From Anaerolineales bacterium UBA5195 (GTDB taxonomy: Bacteria > Chloroflexota > Anaerolineae > Anaerolineales > Villigracilaceae), in NCBI GenBank assembly GCA_002412925.1, contig DHVZ01000048.1:1-24797 (forward strand): a stretch of DNA of 24,797 nt, written 5' to 3'. The position numbers and the translations under genes were made by a program. A model generated the notes under the pieces. The model was not told the origin of the DNA. It ran no database searches and was given only the letters and a program-made list of their open reading frames with translations. Shown here in pieces: positions 13,903-21,398 of this stretch (its first letter is position 1; every line of letters begins with the position of its first letter).

Positions 13903-14970
13903 ATGCCTGAAAACAGCACTCTCTTGAAACCCAACAAACCTGTCGGCATCGTCGGCTACGGCGCTTATGTGCCACGCTACCGCCTGCCTGCCAGGGAAGT
14001 TGCCCGCGTCTGGACCGGTGGCAAAGGCGGCGTGCCGATCAAGGAAAAGGCCGTCCCCGGCCTGGACGAGGACGTGATTACCATGTCGATCGAGGCGGCG
14101 CGCAATGCCATGAGCCGCGCCCAGATCGACCCGCACGCAATCCGCGCGGTCTGGGTGGGCTCGGAATCGCATCCGTATGCGGTCAAGCCGACTTCCACGC
14201 TGGTGGCGGAAGCCATCGGCGCGGTTCCCAACACCCAGGGCGCAGACTTTGAATTCGCCTGCAAGGCTGGAACGGAAGCCTTCGTGGCTGCGATGGGCAT
14301 GGTCGGCTCGGGGATGGGGCGCTATGCCATGGCCATCGGCATGGACACCGCCCAGGGCAAACCGGGTGATGCGCTCGAATATACTGCCGGTGCGGGCGGC
14401 GCGGCTTTCCTGATCGGCCCGGCAGAAGAGTCGCTGGCGGTGGTCAATTCCGCGTATTCCTATGTGACCGACACGCCCGATTTCTGGCGGCGCGAATACC
14501 AGAAATATCCCGAACATGGGATGCGTTTCACCGGCGAGCCGGCCTATTTCAAGCATATTACCGAAGCCGGCACAGCGATGATGCAGGCCAGCGGAACCAC
14601 CGCCAAAGATTACAAATGGGCTGTTTTTCACCAGCCGAATACCAAATTCCCCCAGCGTGTGGCCAAGATGCTTGGCTTTTCACTGGAGCAAATCGAACCC
14701 GGGCTGCTCGTTCCAGTCATCGGTAATACGTACGCCGGGGCGGCCATTATTGGCCTGACCGCGATTTTGGACGTTGCCCAGCCGGGTGACCGGATCCTGA
14801 TGGTTTCTTTTGGGTCCGGGGCCGGGTCAGACGCTTTCGATATCGTCGTTACCGACAAGTTGGCCGAGCGCCGCGATCGGGCGACCAAAACCCAGGAATA
14901 TATTGCCCGCCGCACAGAAATTGATTACGCCATGTACGTGCGCTATCGCGGGAAACTGGCAATGAAATAG
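13903..14970 (+). CDS. Hydroxymethylglutaryl-CoA synthase, archaeal type
   Basis: It condenses acetyl-CoA with acetoacetyl-CoA to HMG-CoA, the first committed step of the mevalonate route. The start at MPENSTLL has GGAG 7 nt upstream; an earlier ATG lies in the heptamer repeat. The 355 residues match the archaeal and bacterial 'HMGS-like' size of about 350. Catalytic features are the nucleophile Cys120 in FEFACKAGTEA, His243 in FHQPN and Asn275 in GNTYAGA. All look intact. In archaea this enzyme sits in a complex with thiolase and a DUF35 protein, both of which are encoded downstream here. Confidence 0.93.
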   Translation: MPENSTLLKPNKPVGIVGYGAYVPRYRLPAREVARVWTGGKGGVPIKEKAVPGLDEDVITMSIEAARNAMSRAQIDPHAIRAVWVGSESHPYAVKPTSTLVAEAIGAVPNTQGADFEFACKAGTEAFVAAMGMVGSGMGRYAMAIGMDTAQGKPGDALEYTAGAGGAAFLIGPAEESLAVVNSAYSYVTDTPDFWRREYQKYPEHGMRFTGEPAYFKHITEAGTAMMQASGTTAKDYKWAVFHQPNTKFPQRVAKMLGFSLEQIEPGLLVPVIGNTYAGAAIIGLTAILDVAQPGDRILMVSFGSGAGSDAFDIVVTDKLAERRDRATKTQEYIARRTEIDYAMYVRYRGKLAMK

Positions 14971-14973
14971 TTA

Positions 14974-15093
14974 GTGTTATTGCGAGGAGTGTTTTTGCGA
15001 CGAAGCAATCCCCGATTAAACGGAGCAATCTTTCGATAAGATTTTCCCGCTTTATGGCAGATTGCTTTGCCTGAGACCGGCTCGCAATGACAC
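14974..15093. repeat. 120-bp dispersed repeat of the ATTGCGAG...CTCGCAAT family
   Basis: The ends GTGTTATTGCGAG (14974-14986) and CTCGCAATGACAC (15081-15093) are complementary at 12 of 13 positions. Inside are GACGAAGCAATC and its counterpart AGATTGCTTTGCC, the hallmark of a repeat seen in many bacterial genomes whose translation yields spurious 'CHCE...SDEAI' proteins. It starts 3 bp after the HMG-CoA synthase stop and ends 17 bp before the thiolase ATG, filling the gap. Confidence 0.8.
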
Positions 15094-15106
15094 CTAAAAA
15101 GGTGTC
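15089..15106 (+). promoter_or_regulatory. Hairpin covering the thiolase ribosome binding site
   Basis: GACACC (end of the 120-bp repeat plus one base) pairs perfectly with GGTGTC, loop TAAAAA. The AGG core of the only visible Shine-Dalgarno of the next gene lies at the loop-stem edge, so the repeat may dampen translation. This is a small stem and its effect is inferred. Confidence 0.4.
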
Positions 15107-15110
15107 TAAC

Positions 15111-16292
15111 ATGAGTGATATCGTCATCGCAGGTATTGGACAAACCGAAGTTGGTGAGCACTGGGGTATTTCCCTGCGCGAGCTGGCTTATCAAGCCATC
15201 AGTGCCGCTCTTCGGGATAGCGGCGGATTGAAACCGCAGGCGCTTTTTGTGGGCAATATGCTCGCCCCGAATCTCTCGAATCAGGCTCACCTGGGCACGC
15301 TCTTGGCCGATAATGCCGGTCTGACCGGCATCGAAGCGGCTACCTTCGAAGCGGCGGGTGCCTCGGGCGGCGCAGCCTTGCGCCAGGGTTATCTGGCTGT
15401 CAAAAGCGGCCTGGTGGATGTGGCGCTCGTCGTTGGCGTGGAAAAATTTACCGATAAAGTTGGCCCAGACGTGGAAGAAGCTGTCGCCACTGCCACGGAC
15501 AGCGACTTCGAAGCCATGCAGGGGCTGACCGCCACCGCGCAAGCTGCCCTGTTGATGCGGCGTTACATGCACGAATACCACGTTCCGGCGGATGGGCTCG
15601 CCGGTTTCCCGCTCACCGCTCACGCCAATGGCGTGGGCAACCAGCATGCCATGTTCCAAAAAGCCATCCAGCCTGAAATGTATGCCAAGGCAGAAATGGT
15701 CAGCGAGCCGGTTAACCTGTTCGACGTTGCCCCGGTGGCAGATGGCGCGGCATCTGTGCTCTTGACCCGCCGCGATTTGCTTCCCAAGGATTTTGCCCAT
15801 CCGCTGGTCAAAATCGCCGGTTCGAGCGGCTCATCCGACACACTGGCGCTGCATGATCGACACGATCTGCTCTTCTTCCAGGCGGCGCAAGTTGCCACAG
15901 AGCAGGCCTTGAAAAAGGCGGGAATCACGCTGGAACAGGTTAATTTCTTTGAATATCACGACGCCTTCAGTATCTTTGCAGCCCTATCGCTGGAGGCCGC
16001 CGGTTTTGCAGCACGCGGCGAAGGCTGGAAGTTGGCAGCTGATGGGGCGATCTCCCTGACGGGGTCGGGAGACTCTCGCCAAATGCAGATCCCTTGTGTG
16101 ACCATGGGCGGACTCAAGGCGCGCGGCTTTCCCGGCGGCGCGGCAGGTGTCTACCAGGCCGTCGAAGCGGTAATGCAGCTGCGGGGGCAGTCCGGTCCCA
16201 ACCAGTTAAACGAGGCGCGCTACGGGCTGATCCAATCACTTGGCGGGCCAGCTTCCACAGCGGTTTGTCATGTCCTCGCTAAAATGGATTAA
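15111..16292 (+). CDS. Thiolase-fold protein (archaeal acetyl-CoA acetyltransferase family) lacking the catalytic Cys and His
   Basis: The 393-residue product, starting at MSDIVIAGIGQTE, is collinear with archaeal-type acetoacetyl-CoA thiolases: VGNMLA near 48-53, FEAAGASGGAALRQG (79-93), a helix with RRYMHEY, PVADGAASV and EYHDAF with His283. In family members I know, the second stretch reads EAACASGG; here the nucleophilic Cys is Gly83 (GGT at 15357-15359). The later NxxGG...GHPxGA loop reads VTMGG...GFPGGA, so Asn is Val330 and His is Phe340. The fold is kept and the frame is open over full length, so this is not a decaying pseudogene. It may be a structural partner for HMG-CoA synthase and DUF35, or have a changed activity; acetoacetyl-CoA would then need another source. 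Confidence 0.88.
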   Translation: MSDIVIAGIGQTEVGEHWGISLRELAYQAISAALRDSGGLKPQALFVGNMLAPNLSNQAHLGTLLADNAGLTGIEAATFEAAGASGGAALRQGYLAVKSGLVDVALVVGVEKFTDKVGPDVEEAVATATDSDFEAMQGLTATAQAALLMRRYMHEYHVPADGLAGFPLTAHANGVGNQHAMFQKAIQPEMYAKAEMVSEPVNLFDVAPVADGAASVLLTRRDLLPKDFAHPLVKIAGSSGSSDTLALHDRHDLLFFQAAQVATEQALKKAGITLEQVNFFEYHDAFSIFAALSLEAAGFAARGEGWKLAADGAISLTGSGDSRQMQIPCVTMGGLKARGFPGGAAGVYQAVEAVMQLRGQSGPNQLNEARYGLIQSLGGPASTAVCHVLAKMD

Positions 16293-16314
16293 AATCAGCA
16301 GGATGCTTTTGCAG

Positions 16315-16342
16315 ATGGGCAGACAATCGTCTGCCCATTTTT
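16315..16342 (+). terminator. Intrinsic terminator after the thiolase-fold gene
   Basis: A perfect 10-bp stem (ATGGGCAGAC / GTCTGCCCAT) with the loop AATC runs into five T residues. It lies 22 bp after the stop and separates the mevalonate genes from the membrane-protein gene. Confidence 0.88.
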
Positions 16343-16363
16343 GATGATAGCCGAGGCCTTGAT

Positions 16364-18271
16364 TTGAAGTCAGAGCACATTTTTCAGGCGTTTACCGGGC
16401 TGGCCGCGCTGGAGGGAATCCTGGCGGTTGGGTTATATTTTACCAACCCTCCCAGGGCAGGAGAAACGCTGGTGGCAGGCTATTCGACTTCGCGCCTGTT
16501 GGGCGGCCTGGGGCTGGCCCTCGTTTTGGTGTTTTTCCTGGTGTTGTTCGCCGGGTCATTTATATGGAAGGAAAGGCTAAAAACCTGGGGAACTTGCCTG
16601 AAGGATGTGCTCAACGCGGATGCTTACCGCCTGATATTGGCGGTGCCGGTGTTCTTTGCGCTGGCTGTCAACCTGTTGGGGTTGTGCGTTTATTTTATCC
16701 CGGCCACCCGCTGGGCGCTGCCCATTATCAGGACCTATGCGCTGATCCAGGTTGTCGGTGAGCGCATTTACCTGGCGCAGCTTTGGGCGGTGTTGATCCT
16801 GATCAAGGGAATTGTCTTTTATTTCATATTAAACAAACGGGATCAGGTGGGCAGGCAGCGGCTGTCAGGACTGGCGCAGGCAGCCATCGTTAGTTGGAGT
16901 CTAACGGCCTGTGTGCTGGCGCTTTCGCTGATCTGGGGGCTGGTCTCCAGAGATTTGCGCCTTCAACTAATGAGCGGTCCCACCTTCAAACTTTTGGCAT
17001 TATCCATCTGGTTCTCTTTATGGGTGTTGGGGGAATGGAAAAACAGCCGCCGCGCCCAACAAGTCCGGATTTATTTCTGGATGGGGACGGTCTGGCTGGT
17101 AGTCTTCCTGTTGTCTCTTCAACTGGCGCACTCGCTCAACATTGTCGTTAACCCGCGCGAGAGCTACTGGCATTTGCTGGCCGATTCGTTCCTGCACGGC
17201 AGGCTGTACCTGCTCAATCCGCCTTCTGACCAGGACCTGGTCTTTTACAATGGCCGCTGGTATATCCCAATTCCACCGCTGCCGGCGTTCATCATGCTGC
17301 CACTGGTGGCGGTCTTTGGCGTCAAAGCCATCAACACTACCATCGTTTCGCTGTGCCTGGCCGCCACGACGGCTGCGCTGGTCTTTTTGATTTTGGACGA
17401 AATGCGGCGGCTGACGTGGATCAAGCTTTCACTGGGCGGCCAGCTCTGGCTGGTGGCTTTGTTTTCGTTTGGGACGGTGCATCTCTGGCTGTCGGTTGTG
17501 AGCCGCGTCTGGTATTTCAGCCAGGTTTGCGCAGTCTTTTTTGCGGCGCTGGCCTTCTTTTCGGCACTGAAAAAGCGCCCAGCCTGGCTGACGGGTCTCT
17601 GCCTGGGGTTGGCGCTGCTGGCGCGCCCCAATCTGTTCACGTTATGGCCAGCACTGCTGGCAATCGCCATCCAGTTGCAGATTGCCCAGACCGGCAAATT
17701 CGATTGGAAGAAGTCCTTGACTTGGGCTTTATTCTCAGCTCTGCCAGTGATCGCCGCCGTGGGCTTCCTGCTCTACTACAACTACCTGCGCTTCGGGAAC
17801 TTCCTCGATTTTGGCTATACCGCCATCTCCAGCGGGGGAACCGTCGTCAGCGACGCCAGGCAGTTTGGGATTTTCAGTCTGCACTTTGTCTGGAACAACG
17901 TGCAGACCATGTTCCTGTCCCTGCCGGATTTGGAGGCCCGCTGCGGTTACTTCCTGCCGCGCGGACACGGCATCAGCATGCTGGCGGCCACCCCGGCCGT
18001 CCTCTACCTTTTTCGCCGCCTGAAAATTTTCTGGTGGACGGTTGGCTGCTGGCTGGCAATCCTCCTTTCGATGGGTCTGCTGGCGACATACCACAATGAC
18101 GGCAGTATCCAATACGCTTATCGCTATCTCATCGATTTCATCCTGCCGGTCATTATGCTTCTTGCGCTGAATACAGGCCAAAAAGTCTCCTGGCCGCTTC
18201 GAGTTCTCATTATTATTAGTATGGCAATGAATTATTTTGGGACGGTTTCCTGGTTTTTTAGTAAGTGTTGA
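16364..18271 (+). CDS. Multi-spanning membrane protein, GT-C glycosyltransferase-like
   Basis: The 635-residue protein starts at a TTG, with GAGG 7 nt upstream and no suitable ATG in frame nearby. It has roughly 14 or more hydrophobic spans. The first part (about 1-255) is a bundle of membrane helices. From about 260 on, the pattern SYWHLLADSFLHGRLYLLNPPSD, then WYIPIPPLPAFIMLPLV, resembles the first luminal loop of GT-C/PMT-type glycosyltransferases, which use lipid-linked sugars. The expected acidic catalytic pair is not clear, so the assignment is to a fold class only. It sits between the thiolase-fold and DUF35 genes but is set off by a terminator, so a role in the mevalonate route is unlikely. 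Confidence 0.75.
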   Translation: MKSEHIFQAFTGLAALEGILAVGLYFTNPPRAGETLVAGYSTSRLLGGLGLALVLVFFLVLFAGSFIWKERLKTWGTCLKDVLNADAYRLILAVPVFFALAVNLLGLCVYFIPATRWALPIIRTYALIQVVGERIYLAQLWAVLILIKGIVFYFILNKRDQVGRQRLSGLAQAAIVSWSLTACVLALSLIWGLVSRDLRLQLMSGPTFKLLALSIWFSLWVLGEWKNSRRAQQVRIYFWMGTVWLVVFLLSLQLAHSLNIVVNPRESYWHLLADSFLHGRLYLLNPPSDQDLVFYNGRWYIPIPPLPAFIMLPLVAVFGVKAINTTIVSLCLAATTAALVFLILDEMRRLTWIKLSLGGQLWLVALFSFGTVHLWLSVVSRVWYFSQVCAVFFAALAFFSALKKRPAWLTGLCLGLALLARPNLFTLWPALLAIAIQLQIAQTGKFDWKKSLTWALFSALPVIAAVGFLLYYNYLRFGNFLDFGYTAISSGGTVVSDARQFGIFSLHFVWNNVQTMFLSLPDLEARCGYFLPRGHGISMLAATPAVLYLFRRLKIFWWTVGCWLAILLSMGLLATYHNDGSIQYAYRYLIDFILPVIMLLALNTGQKVSWPLRVLIIISMAMNYFGTVSWFFSKC

Positions 18272-18384
18272 CCGTTTTCTTGAACAAAAACCCTGACATT
18301 CTTGTAAAGGTCGCTCTTTGATAGTTCTTGATAGGCCCAATGATTAGAATTAGGTTCAGAACAAACTAACAAGGAGTAGACATC

Positions 18385-18780
18385 ATGGAAATTGCGCGCC
18401 ATTGGCGATTGAAACAACAGCGATACGGCCTCGTGGGTGAAGTTTGCCCGCACTGCGACTACAAAATTTTCCCGCCCCGCGACGTTTGTCCCAACTGCGG
18501 CGACGAAGCCAAAACACTCTATGCTTTCAGCGGCAAGGGTGAGGTGTTTTCGTATACAACCATTTACGAGGCGCCCACTGGTTACAACGCCAACGCCCCA
18601 TATACAGTTGCTCTCGTCAAACTCAATGAAGGCCCGATGGTCACCGCCCAACTCACGGATGTCGGCGACCAACCCGTCGAAATCGGCATGCCTGTTGAAA
18701 TGGTCACCCGCAAAATGCGGAATGATGGAGATGAACGCGGGATGATTGTTTACGGGTATAAATTTCGTAGAATAACGTAG
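18385..18780 (+). CDS. DUF35 Zn-ribbon/OB-fold acyl-CoA-binding partner protein
   Basis: The 131-residue protein begins with a rubredoxin-like Zn ribbon (Cys21, Cys24, Cys35, Cys38: CPHC...CPNC), followed by an OB fold with GKGEVFSYTTIYEAP and VALVKLNEGPMVTAQLTD, the usual DUF35 layout and length. In the methanogen acetoacetyl-CoA thiolase/HMG-CoA synthase complex the DUF35 protein bridges the two enzymes and helps form a shared CoA site. Here all three partners occur within 5 kb, which supports the same role. AAGGAG lies 8 nt before the ATG. It is a separate transcription unit, with its own terminator. Confidence 0.92.
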   Translation: MEIARHWRLKQQRYGLVGEVCPHCDYKIFPPRDVCPNCGDEAKTLYAFSGKGEVFSYTTIYEAPTGYNANAPYTVALVKLNEGPMVTAQLTDVGDQPVEIGMPVEMVTRKMRNDGDERGMIVYGYKFRRIT

Positions 18781-18795
18781 GCGGCACGGCATAGA

Positions 18796-18851
18796 AAAAA
18801 ATAATCAAAAAGAACTGGCTAAAAGATGTCGGTTCTTTTTGATTATTTTGG
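18796..18851. terminator. Long symmetric terminator after DUF35
   Basis: A perfect 16-bp stem (18800-18815 with 18832-18847) and 16-nt loop has an A run on the left and TTTT on the right. It could stop transcripts from both sides. Confidence 0.85.
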
Positions 18852-18864
18852 CGGCCCCGACGGG
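18849..18864 (-). other. tRNA 3'-end-like fragment
   Basis: The minus strand reads CCCGTCGGGGCCGCCA, which looks like the T-stem 3' strand, acceptor strand and CCA of a tRNA, and it directly abuts a terminator. No cloverleaf can be drawn upstream of it. It may be an attachment-site scar. The match is short and could be chance. Confidence 0.3.
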
Positions 18865-18922
18865 GGGGAGACCTCGATTCTGCGTCAAATGGAAAAACAG
18901 CCACCTCGTCAGAATTTGACAT

Positions 18923-18951
18923 ATTTCATGTACGATAAGCCAAGCTGTCAA
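18923..18951 (-). promoter_or_regulatory. Candidate minus-strand promoter in the 18852-19208 gap
   Basis: TTGACA (18951-18946), 17-bp spacer, TGAAAT (18928-18923). With the terminator at 18800-18847 it would define a transcript of about 120 nt containing the tRNA-like end. The -10 box is only fair. Apart from this, the gap holds a terminator-like hairpin at 18994-19026 and nothing else I recognise. Confidence 0.3.
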
Positions 18952-18993
18952 TAAATTTCCGCCTTTTATATCCATATATTTTCAGTGCATTAG

Positions 18994-19026
18994 ACAAAAA
19001 ACACACCTTGCGGATGTGTTTTTTGT
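18994..19026. terminator. Symmetric terminator-like hairpin
   Basis: A perfect 12-bp stem (ACAAAAAACACA / TGTGTTTTTTGT) with a 9-nt GC-containing loop. The T-rich side follows the loop on the plus strand and the A/T symmetry allows use on the minus strand. No gene lies directly before it on the plus strand other than DUF35, which already has a terminator. Confidence 0.65.
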
Positions 19027-19208
19027 TTGTCATTGGCCCTGTCTTATCGTTTTTACCATTACTGGTCCCGAAAGGACTTTTCAGAAGCAACAGTAAAACT
19101 CGAGAGCGCCCCAAAAGTAGAACTGTCTCAGGTATTTTTCACGATCACTATCCCCGGGTCGGGTAAGAATCCCATCTCCTACTCCTTCTAAAAACCAAGG
19201 AGACTGGC

Positions 19209-19919
19209 ATGGAGAATTCTGATACGCAACCCAAAACAAAACCCTGGCTGGAACAACACGCCAGTAAACTGGTGGCCCTGGCTTTTTGGCTGGTGCTGAT
19301 CCTCGGCTATCAGTGGTATGCCCGCACCAACGACCTGACCCCGCTCCAGGCGGTGCAGGCGTTGCTCGATTTTTTCGCCAACAGCCTGTGGGGGATGTTG
19401 ATTTACATTCTCGTTTACGCCATTCGCCCGTTGATTTTATTCCCCCCCACGCTGATTTCGCTGGCAGCGGGATTTGTCTATGGTCCACTTTGGGGGGTGG
19501 TGATGGTGGTTGTAGCCAGCAACATCTCATCGAGTATCGCTTACCTGGTCGGTCGCTTTTTCGGGCAGGGACTTTTACCCGAAGGCCAGGGAGACAACTG
19601 GGTGACGCGCTACGCCGAACGCATGCGCCAGAATAGTTTTGCAACGGTGCTGACCATGCGCTTTATCTTTTTGCCTTATGATCTGGTCAGCTATCTGGCC
19701 GGATTTTTGCGAATTAAGTATTGGCCTTTCACCCTGGCGACTGCGCTTGGTTCCATTCCCGGCACGATTGCCTTTGTTGGGTTTGGGGCTTCCATCGAAA
19801 GTTTTGATGGAGGAATTCCACAGCTCAACCCGCTCACGCTGGCGTTTTCGGTGGCAATTTTTATTGGCAGCCTGGTGCTGTCACGGGTTTTCAAGAAACG
19901 CGAAATAGTGCGAGATTAA
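19209..19919 (+). CDS. TVP38/TMEM64 (VTT/DedA-superfamily) membrane protein
   Basis: The 236-residue inner-membrane protein has a first span at about 20-38. A VTT domain follows: FPPTLISLAAGFVYGPLWGVV (about 78-98), a re-entrant-type segment, GRFFG, then RFIFLPYDLVSYLAGFLRI and LGSIPGTIAFVGFG, and a last span near 212-228. The family is linked to lipid scrambling or transport, but individual substrates are unknown. AAGGAG lies 6 nt before the ATG. It is the first gene of the operon with the flavoprotein and YnjBCD-like transporter; E. coli has TVP38 proteins (YdjX, YdjZ) beside ynjBCD as well. Confidence 0.9.
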   Translation: MENSDTQPKTKPWLEQHASKLVALAFWLVLILGYQWYARTNDLTPLQAVQALLDFFANSLWGMLIYILVYAIRPLILFPPTLISLAAGFVYGPLWGVVMVVVASNISSSIAYLVGRFFGQGLLPEGQGDNWVTRYAERMRQNSFATVLTMRFIFLPYDLVSYLAGFLRIKYWPFTLATALGSIPGTIAFVGFGASIESFDGGIPQLNPLTLAFSVAIFIGSLVLSRVFKKREIVRD

Positions 19920-19941
19920 TGGCGCACCCACGGAGAACAAC

Positions 19942-21357
19942 ATGACTCAAACCTATTTTCACACCATCGTTATCGGCGCAGGCTCCGGCGGCATGACCGT
20001 TGCGGTCGGGCTGGCAGGCTTGGGCAAACAGGTTGCCTTCATCGAAGGCAACCACGTCGGCGGGGACTGCACCAACGTGGGCTGTGTGCCATCGAAAACA
20101 CTAATCCACCTGGCGCGTGAGTTCAAACTGGGTGATAACCCCGATAACGTTTTGCGCGAAGTCATCCGCAAGCGCGACGTCCTGCGCGAGAAGGAAACCC
20201 ACGAAGTCCGCGACCTGAAAAATGTGACCTTTATCGAGGGTTGGGCGAAATTCACTGCGCCCAAAGAAATTGAAGTGGCACTCAAAGATGGTCAGACACG
20301 CAAACTGACCGCCGAGAACATCGTCATCGCCACCGGGGCGCGCCCGCGTCTGTTAGACATCCCGGGTTTGCCCGCCGAACGGGTGCTGACCAACGAGAGT
20401 CTCTTTGACTTGCGCGATGCGCCCAAGCATCTGGTGATTGCCGGAGCCGGGGTGATTGCGCTCGAAATGGCTTTCGCCTTTCGCAAAATCGGCACCCAGG
20501 TTACGCTTTTTGCGCTGGATGACCGTCCGCTGGTGACGGCCATCCCTGAAGCGTCGGAAGCCCTGCGCCCGGAGATTGAGCGGGCGGGCATCAAAGCTTA
20601 TTACGGGGCGACCGCCACCGGCTTCGATGAAGCCTCCAGAACGCTGACTCTGAATCAGGGCGGGACGGAAATCCGGGTGCAGCAGGTGGACAAGGTGCTG
20701 GTCGCGATTGGCCGGGTGCGGAATTTGGAACGCCTGGAGCTGGAGAAAGCCGGGGTAACGGTGGACAAGCGCCGGGGCGTTTTGGTCAACACTTTTGGCG
20801 AGACAAATCTCAAGGGTGTCTACGCCATCGGGGACGTGACGCCCACTTCAGCCTTTACCCATTCTGCCAATGCCCAGGGGCGGCGCGTGGTCCAGCGGAT
20901 TGCCTTCCCGCTGCTGCCCGTTGCCAAAAACGAACCGCTTTTCCCGAACGCGACCTTCTCCGACCCGGAAGTGGCTGCCGTTGGCCTGAGCCCGCAACAA
21001 CTGAAAGAGTATTGCCATCCCGGCGTGGTCAAGCGTATCCGGGTCGATTTCAAAACTCACATCGACCGTGGCTACACCGATGAAGTTGAAAATGGTTTTC
21101 TCATTGTGGACGCGGTGCGCCTGACCGGGCAGATTTTGAGCGTGACCATCGTCGGCCCGCGCGCTTCGGAGATGATTTCGTTCTTTACGCTGGCGATCAG
21201 CCAGAAAATTTCACTCTACAAGATTTACCGGCTGGTTTTCCCATACCCAACTTATTCGAGCGGTATTTTGAAGGTGGCCGACTTTTTCATGCGCGAAACG
21301 CTGACGGACCTGAAGGGTGAGTTGGCGGCGTATCTCAAGTATCGCTTTGCAAAGTAA
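19942..21357 (+). CDS. FAD-dependent disulfide oxidoreductase, MerA/lipoamide-dehydrogenase family
   Basis: A 471-residue class I flavoprotein. It has the FAD site GAGSGG (12-17), the redox pair GGDCTNVGCVPSK (Cys43, Cys48), a second nucleotide-binding GAGVIALEMAF, the FAD signature VYAIGDVTP and a C-terminal dimer domain. The usual His-x4-Glu of the HPTxxE motif is replaced: the sequence reads PYPTYSS, with Tyr435 for His and Ser440 for Glu. There is no N-terminal HMA domain and no C-terminal Cys pair, so it is not a true mercuric reductase. The active site therefore probably handles a different electron acceptor than a dithiol. It lies 22 bp after the VTT gene and 41 bp before the lipoprotein gene. 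Confidence 0.9.
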   Translation: MTQTYFHTIVIGAGSGGMTVAVGLAGLGKQVAFIEGNHVGGDCTNVGCVPSKTLIHLAREFKLGDNPDNVLREVIRKRDVLREKETHEVRDLKNVTFIEGWAKFTAPKEIEVALKDGQTRKLTAENIVIATGARPRLLDIPGLPAERVLTNESLFDLRDAPKHLVIAGAGVIALEMAFAFRKIGTQVTLFALDDRPLVTAIPEASEALRPEIERAGIKAYYGATATGFDEASRTLTLNQGGTEIRVQQVDKVLVAIGRVRNLERLELEKAGVTVDKRRGVLVNTFGETNLKGVYAIGDVTPTSAFTHSANAQGRRVVQRIAFPLLPVAKNEPLFPNATFSDPEVAAVGLSPQQLKEYCHPGVVKRIRVDFKTHIDRGYTDEVENGFLIVDAVRLTGQILSVTIVGPRASEMISFFTLAISQKISLYKIYRLVFPYPTYSSGILKVADFFMRETLTDLKGELAAYLKYRFAK

Positions 21358-21398
21358 CGCTACATTAATGTCGCACTACGAAAATTTCAGGAGACTCC

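Noticed and set aside
13159..14631. 490-aa open frame on the minus strand opposite HMG-CoA reductase and synthase
   Set aside because: Both sense genes have intact catalytic motifs across the whole stretch. The antisense frame is low-complexity and crosses the gene boundary.
14943..15800. 285-aa minus-strand frame with a CHCEPVSGKAI-type segment
   Set aside because: That segment is the well-known spurious translation of the ATTGCGAG repeat. The remainder is antisense to the thiolase-fold gene.
16364..18271. Prenyltransferase or mevalonate-related membrane enzyme, judged by position
   Set aside because: No aspartate-rich prenyltransferase motifs. The loop pattern points to a GT-C-like fold, and a terminator separates it from the mevalonate genes.
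18232..18922. Minus-strand frames opposite and beyond DUF35
   Set aside because: They read through the terminator hairpin or lie antisense to DUF35; composition is not protein-like.
19942..21357. Mercuric reductase (merA)
   Set aside because: No N-terminal metal-binding domain, no C-terminal Cys pair, and no merR, merT or merP neighbours.
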